From positions 1-64,000 of the forward strand of contig NZ_JBMMGT010000011.1 of the NCBI RefSeq assembly GCF_049366555.1: 64,000 nucleotides of DNA, read 5' to 3'. Each line of letters begins with the position of its first letter. Position 1 is the first letter of the stretch. Both the position numbers and the translations under genes were made by a program. Shown one piece after another: positions 16,170 through 25,678 of this stretch. The stretch is from Avibacterium volantium_A. Its GTDB lineage: Bacteria > Pseudomonadota > Gammaproteobacteria > Enterobacterales > Pasteurellaceae. The notes under the pieces were generated by a model. That model made no database searches. It worked only from the letters and a program-made list of their open reading frames with translations, and was not told the DNA's origin.

Positions 16170-18815
16170 TTATTCGTTACCTAAAATGCCTAAATTCCAG
16201 TTTATGGCTTCTTTAGGACGTTTGTCTTGCAACAAGAAACGCTGGTTGGCTTTTGCTTGCGGTTGCACTACCGAGCCAGACGGCGTTGAGAAGGCGATGC
16301 CGCCTTTTAACAGTTGCTGCATTGATCCTGTGTTAATGGATAAGCCAGTGAAACCAAGCTCCATTCCATAACCTGATGAGATCCAGAATTCTGAATTTTG
16401 GCGCACAAGGGCTTTGTGTTTATTGGCAATCACAATATGTACTAACACACGGTCGCCAAGGCTGTTAAGCTCTAAATTGCGAATTGTCCCCACTTCCACA
16501 CCGCGGTACAACACAGGTGATCCCACCGTGATATTCATTGCGTTTTTGGTTTCTAAAATGAGTGGGAAACCATCACCGTATTTGTTGGTGGTTGGCACAG
16601 ATTGCGCAAGGCGGAATTGATTGCGTGCTTTGCCACTGCCTGCTTCCACATCAATATAAGGTTGTAAAAGGCTATCTAAATTCTCAATGCCACCTGCGGA
16701 AATTTGCGGTGAAATCAGGCGGAATTTGCTGTTTTCTTTGGCAATGATTGCCATATATTTCGGGTTAATTAACGCCGTAGCGATAATTTTGCGATCGGCG
16801 GAAAGTTCAATGCTATCCACTTCACCAATATTTAAGCCCATATAACGCAACGGCATTCCTTTACTTAAGTTGGTAGCATCTGCGGCGGTGAGCTTAATCA
16901 CTTGTCCTGCGGATTTGGCACGCATTTCATTTGGGTAAAGAATTTTGTTACCTGAACCACTGTTATCAAAACTAATCGCGCCTTTTAAGGTGCGAGCAAT
17001 AGGTGCGGCTTGAATGCTAATGCCTTTCGGTGTGATGTCCACCTGTGCGGCACTTTCCACCCAGAACAGACTTTTGCTGGTGAGCAAATCGCGATGTTTC
17101 GGATAGATAAACACGTCCACATCAAAATGATCTTTTTTCGGGCGGATAGCCAGAATTTTGCCCACTTCATATTGGCGATAAAGCACCAGAGAACCTTTAT
17201 CAATGCTGGGTAGCTGTGAAGTGGTTAAGGTGATGGTTGGGGTGAGATTAGTACTCACGATCCCTGCTTCAGCATTACTGAGATCACTGTATAACGGGAA
17301 ACTTTCAGGTAATGTACCCGCTTGATGACCCGCCACAATGCGAATGCCTCCTTGTAGCCATTTTTCAGGGCTTGCCGCTTGCATTTTCACGCCGTCAGTG
17401 CCGATGCTCACTTCAAAATTTGATGCAGCAATAAAGAGCGTATCGGGGTGAATTAAATGACGATATTGCCCAGCAATCGCTACTTTAAAATGCACCGATT
17501 CTTGTTCGATCCGCTGATTTACAATTTCACCAATAGGGAAATTATTGTAGTAAATTTGCTGCCCTTCACTGATGTTATAGGTTTCAGGCGCGGTTAAGGT
17601 TAAAACCAAGGTATCGGGCTGTTTGAGCAACAGTTCATTTTCTTTAATCACAGTAAATTGCGTTTGTTTTTCACCTGTACCGCTGATGACATCAAAATAT
17701 TCACCACGCAATAATTTCTGCGTGTCGCTCAGTTCGCTCAAATTGAATTTTGTGTTGCGTAGCACGATTTCAGTGTTGGTTTTAAACAGATTTTCAGCGC
17801 TCGGATCAATGAGTAATTTGCCTTGCAAAATTTCTTCATTATTTTCCACCGCACTTAATTCTGAAAGCAAACCGATTTGTGCATCTTGTGAATATACCGC
17901 AGTTTTGCCTGCGCGTAATCCCGCAATATTCGGCACGGTAACATTGATTTCAATACCGCGTTTGGCCGCTTGTAAATTAGCATATAAACGATAGCGCTCG
18001 TTGCTTTCTGCCTTTGGACTATTTTGCGGTGAATCAAATGCCACAGCCCCTTGTACCACGGAATTTAGGCTATCCATTTGCACATTAATACCAGAAAGTC
18101 CAACACTGGCGTTAATACCGCTAATGTTCCAGAAATGGCTGTCTTTTTTTACGAATTGGGTATAAGGCTTATCGATCACCACATCAATTTCAATTTTCTT
18201 CTGATCTTTGGTGAAGCGGTAATCATAAATTTTCCCGACAGGCATTTTTTTGAAATAGACAGACGCTCCGATTGAGATCGAACCTAGATCATCAGCCAGT
18301 AAATGAATGAGCAAATCGCCCTCAGTAACTTGGGCGATTGGGCCTTCGCTTTCTGCCACAAATTCATCTTCATATTCACCGTCCCCAGGTTGTAGGGTGA
18401 TGTAGTTGCCCGAAACCAGTGCATCAATGCCAGAAATCCCTGCCAGAGAAGCACTTGGACGAACGAGCCAAAACTTGGTGTTTTCACGCAACACGGTTTT
18501 GGCTTCAGGATAAATACTGGCTTCCACTTCCACTTTTTTCAGATCGTCAGTGAAATTTACTTTTTTCACCACACCAATTTGCAAGCCTTGGTAGCGAATT
18601 TGTGTTTTGCCTGCTACTAAGCCATCACCATTATCAAAGGTGATTTTGATATTAATGCCTTGTTCTTGCACAATTTGAAAGAACAAAATCGTACCAATAC
18701 ATAAGGCAACAAAGGGTAATAACCAAAATGGCGAAATCCGTTTGTTTTTATGAATGGTTGCTTTTATTTCTTTGTAATTATCCTGAATGGACGGCGTTTT
18801 GTTGTTGTCTGTCAT
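16170..18815 (-). CDS. letB: MCE-domain lipid transport protein LetB (YebT)
   Basis: An 881-residue periplasmic tunnel protein anchored in the inner membrane by one N-terminal helix (FWLLPFVALCIGTILFFQIV). Seven MCE domains follow, each opened by a recurring pattern such as GDGLVAGKTQIRYQGLQIG, GLRAGKTAVYSQDAQIG or GSPVLYRGVEVG. In E. coli LetB stacks seven MCE rings to carry lipids between the membranes with its partner LetA. Size and domain number match LetB rather than the three-MCE PqiB. Its start overlaps the letA end by 38 bp, so the two are translationally coupled. Confidence 0.93.
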   Translation of the reverse strand: MTDNNKTPSIQDNYKEIKATIHKNKRISPFWLLPFVALCIGTILFFQIVQEQGINIKITFDNGDGLVAGKTQIRYQGLQIGVVKKVNFTDDLKKVEVEASIYPEAKTVLRENTKFWLVRPSASLAGISGIDALVSGNYITLQPGDGEYEDEFVAESEGPIAQVTEGDLLIHLLADDLGSISIGASVYFKKMPVGKIYDYRFTKDQKKIEIDVVIDKPYTQFVKKDSHFWNISGINASVGLSGINVQMDSLNSVVQGAVAFDSPQNSPKAESNERYRLYANLQAAKRGIEINVTVPNIAGLRAGKTAVYSQDAQIGLLSELSAVENNEEILQGKLLIDPSAENLFKTNTEIVLRNTKFNLSELSDTQKLLRGEYFDVISGTGEKQTQFTVIKENELLLKQPDTLVLTLTAPETYNISEGQQIYYNNFPIGEIVNQRIEQESVHFKVAIAGQYRHLIHPDTLFIAASNFEVSIGTDGVKMQAASPEKWLQGGIRIVAGHQAGTLPESFPLYSDLSNAEAGIVSTNLTPTITLTTSQLPSIDKGSLVLYRQYEVGKILAIRPKKDHFDVDVFIYPKHRDLLTSKSLFWVESAAQVDITPKGISIQAAPIARTLKGAISFDNSGSGNKILYPNEMRAKSAGQVIKLTAADATNLSKGMPLRYMGLNIGEVDSIELSADRKIIATALINPKYMAIIAKENSKFRLISPQISAGGIENLDSLLQPYIDVEAGSGKARNQFRLAQSVPTTNKYGDGFPLILETKNAMNITVGSPVLYRGVEVGTIRNLELNSLGDRVLVHIVIANKHKALVRQNSEFWISSGYGMELGFTGLSINTGSMQQLLKGGIAFSTPSGSVVQPQAKANQRFLLQDKRPKEAINWNLGILGNE

Positions 18816-20052
18816 AAATTTTCCAAAGTAAACGACTGTCGAATTGCGAAGCTGAAATCATAGTTAAGAACACCGCTGCCCCAAAATAAAAGGCAGCAGG
18901 GCCTACGGAAAAATTGATGATTTGTCCGCGAGCAACCAAGGACATCATCAATGCGAGTACGAACAAATCTAACATCGACCAACGACCGACAAAATGCACA
19001 ATATGGAATAAGCGCATTTGCCATTTTATGGATTGGCGAAGGTTGAAATGTACACAAATTAATAAATAAAGCAAAATAAAAATTTTGCTAATCGGAATAA
19101 AAATACTGGCGCTAAATACCACAAATGCCACGAAATAACTGCCCATTTCAACAAAGGTGATCACGCCAGACATCAGGGTATCGGCGCTCGGCGCGCCATT
19201 GACATAAACCACCGACATTGGCAATAAATTAGCAGGGAAAAGCATAATAATGCCCGCAATCAAGGTTGCCCAAGTGCGTTGCAATTTAATGTTTACTGGC
19301 ACGTCTAATAGCGTTAAACAGCGTGGACAACGGGCTCGATGTTTGCTGTCTTGATAAGGCTCGGTAAACGTGTAATGGCACTCCAAGCAGACACAAGGCG
19401 GTTCGTCGGGCATTTCGGTCAAAAGTCTATCTTGTGGATAAAAATCATTCCACAGTGCATTCAGATTGAGCTTAATAAACAGTAGCGTAGTTAAAAGTGC
19501 GGTGAAAATAAAGGCAATTAAATACACATCAAGGCTAAGGGTGGCGTATTCTCGCACCTTAAACATTGTTACGCCCAGCGCGACCAAATACACATCAAAC
19601 ATTACCCAGGGTTTAATGTACCCTAGCGCGAGCAAAATATTACGCGGTTTAATGCCAAGCAGTTGCGAAAGACGGAGCAAAATCACCAAAATTGCAAAGG
19701 AAATGGGCATAAATACGGCACAGAGAAAAATGAGAAATGCCGTATAAGGGTAGCCTTCTGTTGCCATTTTCCACACCCCTTGCCAAACCGAAGCGTCCAC
19801 TCGTGTACCCAATAAGTCAATGCTTAATAAAGGATAATTCAAGGCAAAAGGCATCAAAATTAAAATGGATAGGGCAATCATCGCACAGCGATGCAAATTC
19901 CAACGGCTGCCTGAACACAGCATCTCATCACAGCGAGGACATTCCGCATATTGGTTCGCCTCCAACGTAGGCACAGACACCGTGGCATCGCAATGGGTGC
20001 AACGGGCAATATGCTGTTTGGCGTAATGTGTCGTTTTTAACGGTGTTGTCAT
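18778..20052 (-). CDS. letA: Inner-membrane lipid transport protein LetA (YebS, PqiA family)
   Basis: A 424-residue polytopic membrane protein with two similar halves, each a zinc ribbon followed by about four membrane helices. The first ribbon has C18-x2-C21 and later CPRCDEMLC; the second has CVCLECHYTF and ARCPRCLTLL. This tandem PqiA arrangement is characteristic of LetA/PqiA, the presumed membrane partner that passes lipids to LetB. The gene overlaps letB. Upstream of its start lies an inverted pair of uptake signals and then the divergent small-peptide gene. Confidence 0.92.
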   Translation of the reverse strand: MTTPLKTTHYAKQHIARCTHCDATVSVPTLEANQYAECPRCDEMLCSGSRWNLHRCAMIALSILILMPFALNYPLLSIDLLGTRVDASVWQGVWKMATEGYPYTAFLIFLCAVFMPISFAILVILLRLSQLLGIKPRNILLALGYIKPWVMFDVYLVALGVTMFKVREYATLSLDVYLIAFIFTALLTTLLFIKLNLNALWNDFYPQDRLLTEMPDEPPCVCLECHYTFTEPYQDSKHRARCPRCLTLLDVPVNIKLQRTWATLIAGIIMLFPANLLPMSVVYVNGAPSADTLMSGVITFVEMGSYFVAFVVFSASIFIPISKIFILLYLLICVHFNLRQSIKWQMRLFHIVHFVGRWSMLDLFVLALMMSLVARGQIINFSVGPAAFYFGAAVFLTMISASQFDSRLLWKIYDRQQQNAVHSG

Positions 20053-20123
20053 CGCTTAGGTTCTACTGATTTTTCTCTAAAAGAAATTCAAAAGCGCTAT
20101 TTTATATGGATTTGCGTGCTTTT

Positions 20124-20176
20124 CAAAGTGCGGTGGTTTTTTACGGAAAATTTATCACAAAAAGCACCGCACTTTG
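20124..20176. repeat. Inverted pair of uptake signal sequences upstream of letA
   Basis: CAAAGTGCGGTG (20124-20135) and CACCGCACTTTG (20165-20176) are perfect complements 29 bases apart. Such inverted uptake signals are often used as terminators in this family, but here the pair lies in the divergent upstream region of letA and the small-peptide gene, where a terminator has no obvious target. The right copy ends six bases before a TTGACA element. Confidence 0.8.
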
Positions 20177-20181
20177 TCTGA

Positions 20182-20210
20182 TTGACAAAATTTGTGGTGG
20201 ACATTAACCT
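20182..20210 (+). promoter_or_regulatory. Promoter candidate for the small membrane peptide gene
   Basis: A perfect -35 TTGACA (20182-20187) is followed after 17 bases by TAACCT (20205-20210) as a fair -10. Transcription would start near 20217, giving a leader of about 105 bases before the 27-codon frame and a short transcript ending at the hairpin at 20435-20457. Confidence 0.55.
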
Positions 20211-20323
20211 GACAACATTGCTGTTACGATAAAACGCCTAAATACACTTTCACTTAGCGGAGCGATTTATCTCTTTTTAGTTGGTGGGCGTCTGTTTAGA
20301 GAAAAAGCAAAGGGAGAAAAATA

Positions 20324-20407
20324 ATGGAAATGACATTTGGACTTGTTGTTTTTGCCTTAATTGGTTTGGTTGTCGCCTTAACTGCAACTTATTTAACAAA
20401 ACACTAA
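20324..20407 (+). CDS. 27-residue single-helix membrane peptide
   Basis: The frame encodes 27 residues: a short Met-Glu-Met-Thr start, one hydrophobic helix (FGLVVFALIGLVVALTATYL) and a Lys-His end. GGGAG lies about seven bases before the ATG. It is framed by its own promoter candidate (20182-20210) and a strong terminator (20435-20457), so it looks like an independent short transcript. Size and form recall small inner-membrane proteins such as E. coli YnhF, but the similarity is too short to name it. It lies between letA (divergent) and proQ. Confidence 0.6.
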   Translation: MEMTFGLVVFALIGLVVALTATYLTKH

Positions 20408-20434
20408 TTTAACAAAACACAATGTTTTATTTTG

Positions 20435-20457
20435 AAAGCCTGCGATGCAGGCTTTTT
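20435..20457 (+). terminator. Terminator of the small-peptide transcript
   Basis: Arms AAAGCCTGC (20435-20443) and GCAGGCTTT (20447-20455), three-base loop GAT, then two further T. It begins 28 bases after the stop of the 27-codon frame and 162 bases before proQ, so proQ must have a separate promoter in 20458-20618, where no clear elements were recognised. Confidence 0.85.
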
Positions 20458-20618
20458 CATTATAAGCTATTCTATCAAATGCTAATTTATACAGATTTCC
20501 ACATATCTCAACAGTAACTCCCGTATAAACTCGATCAAAAAATTGCCATTTCTTGCGAATTTAAGCTAAAATGTGCAACGTTTTTCTATTTAAAATTAAT
20601 GGTATGTGAGATTACACA

Positions 20619-21224
20619 ATGACAGAAGTTCAGAAATTAACCAATAATAAAGAAATTATCGCTTATTTAGCGGAAAAGTTTCCGCGCTGTTTTTTCCTTG
20701 AAGGTGAGGCAAAACCGTTAAAAGTCGGGATTTTCCAAGATTTAGCAGAAGCCCTTGCAGATGATGAAAAAGTAAGTAAAACCCAATTGCGTCAAGCTCT
20801 GCGCTTATATACAGCAGGCTGGCGTTATTTATACGCTTGTAAAGAAGGGGCTGAGCGCGTTGATTTACAAGGCAATCCAGCTGGCGTATTAGAGAAAGAA
20901 CACGCAGAACACGCTGCACAGAAATTAGCCGAAAGCAAAGCGAAAGTGGCAGAAAAACGTGCAGCAGAGCGTGCGGCAAATCCGAAAGCGAATAAAAAGC
21001 CTGCGCGTCCAAACGCGAAGAAATTTGTAGCGAAAAAACCACAAAATAAACCTAATCTTGTTGCGGTAGATGTTACAACCTTAGCACAAGGTGATGTGGT
21101 GAAAGTAAAAGCCGGGAATAGCACAAAGCGTGCGGTAGTTTTGGAAGTGGTAAAAGACAATGTGCGTGTTGAGTTAGAAAATGGCTTAACAATGTCCGTT
21201 ACCGCAGAGCGTTTATTTGCATAA
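20619..21224 (+). CDS. proQ: RNA chaperone ProQ
   Basis: A 201-residue RNA-binding protein. The N-terminal FinO-like domain (about residues 1-115) contains IIAYLAEKFPRCFF, KPLKVGIFQDLAEAL and LRQALRLYTAGWRYLYACKE. A Lys/Ala-rich linker follows (about 120-145), then a C-terminal KOW/Tudor-like domain (VDVTTLAQGDVVKVKAG onwards). Layout matches E. coli ProQ at a slightly shorter length. ProQ stabilises many small RNAs and mRNA 3' ends. The prc protease gene follows 63 bp downstream, the same order as in other gamma-proteobacteria. Confidence 0.95.
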   Translation: MTEVQKLTNNKEIIAYLAEKFPRCFFLEGEAKPLKVGIFQDLAEALADDEKVSKTQLRQALRLYTAGWRYLYACKEGAERVDLQGNPAGVLEKEHAEHAAQKLAESKAKVAEKRAAERAANPKANKKPARPNAKKFVAKKPQNKPNLVAVDVTTLAQGDVVKVKAGNSTKRAVVLEVVKDNVRVELENGLTMSVTAERLFA

Positions 21225-21287
21225 TTCTCATTATTTCGTTAAGTAAGAAGTCATCATCGTGATATTTACTTTGATTAGGACATTTGA

Positions 21288-23342
21288 ATGAAGTTTAATA
21301 AAAGAAAAGGCTACTTAGCCAGTTTAGTGCTAAGTGCCTTATTTGTTAATGCGGATCTTGCCGTTGCTGTTGCTCCTAAATTGAAGGCAACAGATATTGT
21401 CATTCCTGAGCCAACTGAAACGAACCAGTTGGTAACAAAGCGTGTTGCAACGCGTTTAACCCAATCTCATTATCGTAAATTTCAGTTAGATGATGACTTT
21501 TCGCAAAAGATTTTTGATCGCTATTTAAAAAATTTAGATTTTAATCGCAATACCTTTTTAGCTTCAGATGTCGCTGAAATGCGAGCTAAATATGGCGACA
21601 AGCTTGATGATCAGCTTAACCAAGGTAAGCTAGATATGGCGTTTGCGATCTATGATTTAATGATGAAACGCCGTTATGAACGCTATAAATATGCCTTATC
21701 GCTTTTAGACAAAGAGCCAAGTTTAACCACAGATGCACAAATTGAAATTGAACGCAAAGATGCTGCTTGGCCAAAAACGGAAGAAGAAGCCAATGAGCTT
21801 TGGGCGCAGCGTGTTAAAAATGACATCATCAATTTGAAGCTCAAAGGTAAGAATTGGCGTGAAATTAAGAAAACCTTAACGAAACGCTATGATTTGGCAA
21901 TCCGCCGTTTAACGCAAACTAAAGCTGATGATATTGTACAAGTGTATTTGAATGCTTTTGCGCGTGAAATCGATCCGCACACAAGTTATCTTGCGCCAAG
22001 AAGTGCAAAAAGTTTTAATGAAAGTATGAACCTTTCATTAGAAGGCATTGGGGCAACCTTGCAATCGGAAGATGGGGAAACCATTATCCGCTCACTAGTG
22101 GCTGGTGCGCCGGCTGATCGCAGTAAAAAAATTAAGCCGGGTGATAAAATTGTTGGTGTCGGTCAGGCAAAAGGTGAAATTGAAGATGTTGTTGGTTGGC
22201 GTTTAGATGACGTGATCGATAAGATCAAAGGGAAAAAAGGCACGAAAGTTCGTTTGGAAATTGAGCCAGAAAAAGGTGGAAAATCCCGCATTGTTACCCT
22301 TATTCGAGATAAAATTCGCTTGGAAGATCAGGCGGCGAAATTAACCGTGGAAAAGGTTGATGGCAAGCAAATTGCAGTGATTAAAATTCCAAGTTTTTAT
22401 CTTGGTTTAGCGGAAGATGTGAAAAAACTGCTTGCAGAAATGAAGCAGAAAAATGCGCAAGCCTTGATTATTGATTTGCGTGAGAATGGCGGTGGCTCAT
22501 TAAAAGAAGTGGTTGAATTAACAGGCTTATTTATTACCGATGGGCCAGTGGTTCAGGTGAGAGATGCTTATCAACGCATTCGTATTCACGAAGATCCGGA
22601 TAACACTCAAGATTATGCAGGCCCGCTCTTAGTGATGATCAATCGCTTTAGTGCTTCTGCGTCTGAAATTTTTGCAGCAGCAATGCAAGATTATAACCGA
22701 GCGATTATTATTGGACAGAATACCTTTGGTAAAGGAACTGTTCAACAAAGCCGTCCATTGAATTTTGTGTTTGATTCAGAAGAAACCCCAATGGGGCTAA
22801 TTCAATACACTATTCAAAAATTCTATCGTATTAATGGCGGAAGCACCCAGCTGAAAGGGGTTGCGCCAGATATTACGTTCCCATCATTGATTGATTTGAA
22901 AGAATATGGGGAAGAAAACGAAGATAATGCGTTGCCTTGGGATAAATTGCCACCAGCCCCTTATTCTGAGGCTGGGAAATCAAGAGAAGCAATTAATGCA
23001 CTGGAAGCTCCGCATATTGCTCGAATGGCGAAAGATCCTGAATTTATTGCGCTTAATGAAGATCTTAAAGTGTTAGATGAACGCCGTGAGCGTAAATATT
23101 TATCATTGAATTTTGCAAAACGCAAAGCAGAGAATGATAAAGATGACGCAAAACGCTTGAAAGATTTGAATGCGCGCTTTAAACGAGAAGGTAAAAAACC
23201 ATTGAAGAAACTTGATGATTTACCGAAAGATTATGAAGCCCCTGATTTCTACTTAAAAGAGGCAGAAAAAATGGCGGTGGATCTCATTAATTTTGATGAA
23301 AAACATCATCTTTCGGGTGCAGAAGTAACACCGAAAAAATAA
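21288..23342 (+). CDS. prc: Carboxy-terminal (tail-specific) protease Prc/Tsp
   Basis: A 684-residue periplasmic S41 protease with an N-terminal signal peptide (SLVLSALFVNADLAVAVA). The PDZ domain lies around residues 245-330 (SLEGIGATLQSEDGETIIRS onward). The Ser/Lys dyad is in NRFSASASEIFAAAM and QNTFGKGTVQ. It degrades C-terminally tagged periplasmic proteins and processes cell-wall enzymes; in E. coli it controls the endopeptidase MepS. Its place beside ycbB, ycbK and ycbL, all cell-wall or related genes, fits that role. A uptake-signal terminator follows at 23354. Confidence 0.95.
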   Translation: MKFNKRKGYLASLVLSALFVNADLAVAVAPKLKATDIVIPEPTETNQLVTKRVATRLTQSHYRKFQLDDDFSQKIFDRYLKNLDFNRNTFLASDVAEMRAKYGDKLDDQLNQGKLDMAFAIYDLMMKRRYERYKYALSLLDKEPSLTTDAQIEIERKDAAWPKTEEEANELWAQRVKNDIINLKLKGKNWREIKKTLTKRYDLAIRRLTQTKADDIVQVYLNAFAREIDPHTSYLAPRSAKSFNESMNLSLEGIGATLQSEDGETIIRSLVAGAPADRSKKIKPGDKIVGVGQAKGEIEDVVGWRLDDVIDKIKGKKGTKVRLEIEPEKGGKSRIVTLIRDKIRLEDQAAKLTVEKVDGKQIAVIKIPSFYLGLAEDVKKLLAEMKQKNAQALIIDLRENGGGSLKEVVELTGLFITDGPVVQVRDAYQRIRIHEDPDNTQDYAGPLLVMINRFSASASEIFAAAMQDYNRAIIIGQNTFGKGTVQQSRPLNFVFDSEETPMGLIQYTIQKFYRINGGSTQLKGVAPDITFPSLIDLKEYGEENEDNALPWDKLPPAPYSEAGKSREAINALEAPHIARMAKDPEFIALNEDLKVLDERRERKYLSLNFAKRKAENDKDDAKRLKDLNARFKREGKKPLKKLDDLPKDYEAPDFYLKEAEKMAVDLINFDEKHHLSGAEVTPKK

Positions 23343-23353
23343 CTAAATTTCTG

Positions 23354-23382
23354 ACCGCACTTTAATAAGTGCGGTGCTTTTT
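23354..23382 (+). terminator. Uptake-signal dyad terminator after prc
   Basis: ACCGCACTT (23354-23362), loop TAAT, AAGTGCGGT (23367-23375), then GC and five T. Both arms are complete nine-base uptake signals, so one structure serves DNA uptake and termination. Confidence 0.85.
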
Positions 23383-23412
23383 ATTGTGATTTTTATATTT
23401 AAGGACTCTAGA

Positions 23413-24912
23413 ATGTTAAAAACGACTTCATTTAAGTTAGCTACACGCGCGGCTTTATTGACGTCTTGTGCTTATGCGGGAACAGCTATTGCGGCAAACA
23501 CTGCACCTGTGGTGAATGCAGGACAATCCTCAACGCCGGCAATGGTAAAACTGACGAATGAACAGCTTTTACTCGAACGAAAAGCGATCGCTGAGAAAAT
23601 CACAACAGAACGTAAAGCGGAAGAAGATCGTCTAAATGCAGAACAGCAACAGCGTTCAGAACAGCGCTTAACAGATATTATTGGCACACAGCCGTTGATG
23701 TTTAAGTCTGCGGTAGCCAAAATTTATACGCAAAATGATTATGTGTTGCTGTGGGAAGATAAAAAAGCCGAGAAACAATTTTTACGCGAATATGCCGCAT
23801 TGGTGGCAAGTGGTATTTCTCGCCAGTCGGCACAAAATTTAGATCGTATCTATAATGCTGAGGACAAAGATCGTTTGGTTTATGATATTTTGCTTACTGA
23901 CGCATTCCTTGATTATCTTTATTATTCACAAAATGCGCTGAAATCTGCGCAGAAATGGTTATATTCTCCAACTGCTTATAAAAGTGCAGAACCCTCAGAG
24001 CAAGAAATTCAGCGCTGGTTAAGTGCGGTGAAAAATAATCAAAATTTTGAATTTGTTGCACAACTTGCGGGTAAAAATAATTTATATCGCCAAACCTTAT
24101 ATCAGCTAGAAGCTTTAATTTCTTCAGGAAAAATGGATCGTAACCAGATCTATAAATTGGCGATCAACACGCAACGTTTAAGAATTTTGCCTGAGTTTAC
24201 AAACGGGCTTTTTGTGAATATTCCAAGTTATCAGCTTAATTATTATCGTAATGGCAAACTGGTAATGAATTCACGCGTTATCGTAGGAAAACAAGCACGC
24301 AAAACCCCTGTGATGTATAGCAAATTAAGTAATGTTGTGGTTAATCCACCTTGGACGCCAACGCCACGTTTAATCAATGAAGATTTAGTACCAAAAATTA
24401 AACGTGATCCAAGTTATGTGGCACGCAATGGTTATACCATTACCGACGGTTCAGGGCGCACCATTGATCCACATTCCATTAACTGGGCGGCGATTGGCAG
24501 CAAATTCCCTTATCGTATCCGTCAAGCGCCGGGGGATAGTGCTTTAGGTAATTATAAATTTAATATGCCAAGTGCTGATGCCATTTACTTGCACGATACA
24601 CCAAACCACAGTTTGTTTAACAAAAAAGACCGTGCGTTGAGTTCTGGCTGTATTCGTGTGGAGCAGTCCGATCAGTTAGCAAGCATTTTGCTCAAAGAAG
24701 TTGGTTGGTCTGATGAACGTAAACGCAAAGTGCTAGGCAGTAAAAAAAACACTTCTGCGAATGTAGGGTCGGATAATCCTGTTTATCTTTATTATGTAAC
24801 CGCTTGGATGGACGGTGGAAAATTACACACCTTGCCAGATATTTATGGTTACGATTCAGCACCGAATTTAAGCTATGTAAACTGGGATGCGGTGAAAAAA
24901 TATTTGATGTAA
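23413..24912 (+). CDS. ldtD: L,D-transpeptidase of the YcbB (LdtD) family
   Basis: A 499-residue periplasmic enzyme that forms 3-3 cross-links in peptidoglycan. The ATG at 23413, with AAGGA nine bases ahead, begins a signal peptide (ATRAALLTSCAYAGTAIAA); an upstream in-frame GTG is less likely. A charged helical region follows (residues 45-85). The YkuD catalytic domain has the motif HDTPN...SSGCIRVEQ, with the catalytic Cys in SGCIRV and the His in LHDTP. Length is shorter than E. coli YcbB (about 615) but normal for Pasteurellaceae-size members. The next gene, ycbK/mepK, encodes an enzyme that opens such cross-links. Confidence 0.92.
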   Translation: MLKTTSFKLATRAALLTSCAYAGTAIAANTAPVVNAGQSSTPAMVKLTNEQLLLERKAIAEKITTERKAEEDRLNAEQQQRSEQRLTDIIGTQPLMFKSAVAKIYTQNDYVLLWEDKKAEKQFLREYAALVASGISRQSAQNLDRIYNAEDKDRLVYDILLTDAFLDYLYYSQNALKSAQKWLYSPTAYKSAEPSEQEIQRWLSAVKNNQNFEFVAQLAGKNNLYRQTLYQLEALISSGKMDRNQIYKLAINTQRLRILPEFTNGLFVNIPSYQLNYYRNGKLVMNSRVIVGKQARKTPVMYSKLSNVVVNPPWTPTPRLINEDLVPKIKRDPSYVARNGYTITDGSGRTIDPHSINWAAIGSKFPYRIRQAPGDSALGNYKFNMPSADAIYLHDTPNHSLFNKKDRALSSGCIRVEQSDQLASILLKEVGWSDERKRKVLGSKKNTSANVGSDNPVYLYYVTAWMDGGKLHTLPDIYGYDSAPNLSYVNWDAVKKYLM

Positions 24913-25030
24913 TGCCTAACACATTGAAAAGTGATTACTATTTTTAAATTTTTTTACTTTTTTATGAACTAATTAAAACGTACGTAGTCGAAAGTAAAGA
25001 ATTGTAAATTTAGAGTAAAGAATTATTACT

Positions 25031-25591
25031 ATGAGCGAGATTAATCAGCAGCGCCGCAAATGGCTTTCCCTTGGTGGAATTGCATTGGGTGTATCCTTAT
25101 TACCTAATACAGTATTAGCAATGGTTTCAACGCCGAAACCACGCATTCTGAGCTTTAGAAATATCAATACTGGCGATCGTTTTGCGGGAGAATTTAATCC
25201 TACAAAAGGATTTTCTGCGGCAAGTTTGAGAAAGTTGGATTATTTATTGCGTGATAAACGTAATAACCAAATTCATCGAATGGATCCTAGATTATTTGCC
25301 AAGTTTTATCAAATTCAGCGTACTTTAGGCTTACGCAATACTGAAATCCAAATTATTTGTGGTTATCGCTCACCAACAAGTAATGCGGCAATGCGTAGAA
25401 GAAGTCGTGGTGTAGCAAGTAATAGCTACCATATTCGTGGGCAAGCGATTGATTTTCGTATTGATGGCGTGCCATTGGCGAGTGTAAAACGTGCGGCGGA
25501 AAGCCTAAATAATGGCGGAGTAGGGTATTATCCAAGAAGTAATTTCGTGCATATTGATACTGGCCCTGTTCGTACTTGGCGTGGAAGCTGA
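25031..25591 (+). CDS. mepK: Murein endopeptidase MepK (YcbK, DUF882, M15 fold)
   Basis: A 186-residue exported zinc peptidase. The N-terminus carries a Tat-type signal (QQRRKWLSLGGIALG, with consecutive Arg before a hydrophobic stretch) cut near TVLA-M. Zinc ligands of the M15/VanX-like fold are visible: His and Asp in SYHIRGQAIDFR and His in NFVHIDTG. E. coli MepK cleaves D,D- and 3-3 (L,D) cross-links in peptidoglycan. Its position next to the YcbB-type L,D-transpeptidase supports a shared role. It ends in a strong terminator at 25611-25640. Confidence 0.92.
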   Translation: MSEINQQRRKWLSLGGIALGVSLLPNTVLAMVSTPKPRILSFRNINTGDRFAGEFNPTKGFSAASLRKLDYLLRDKRNNQIHRMDPRLFAKFYQIQRTLGLRNTEIQIICGYRSPTSNAAMRRRSRGVASNSYHIRGQAIDFRIDGVPLASVKRAAESLNNGGVGYYPRSNFVHIDTGPVRTWRGS

Positions 25592-25610
25592 TTATCCGCA
25601 TTTCAAACAT

Positions 25611-25640
25611 ATAAAACCGCAAGCAAATTTGCGGTTTTAT
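25611..25640 (+). terminator. Terminator after mepK
   Basis: Twelve-base perfect stem ATAAAACCGCAA (25611-25622) and TTGCGGTTTTAT (25629-25640), six-base loop, followed by TCTTTTA. It begins 19 bases after the mepK stop, so gloC needs its own promoter in the short gap or partial read-through. Confidence 0.85.
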
Positions 25641-25678
25641 TCTTTTAATTTCAAAGAAATATCAATAAAGGACAAAAA

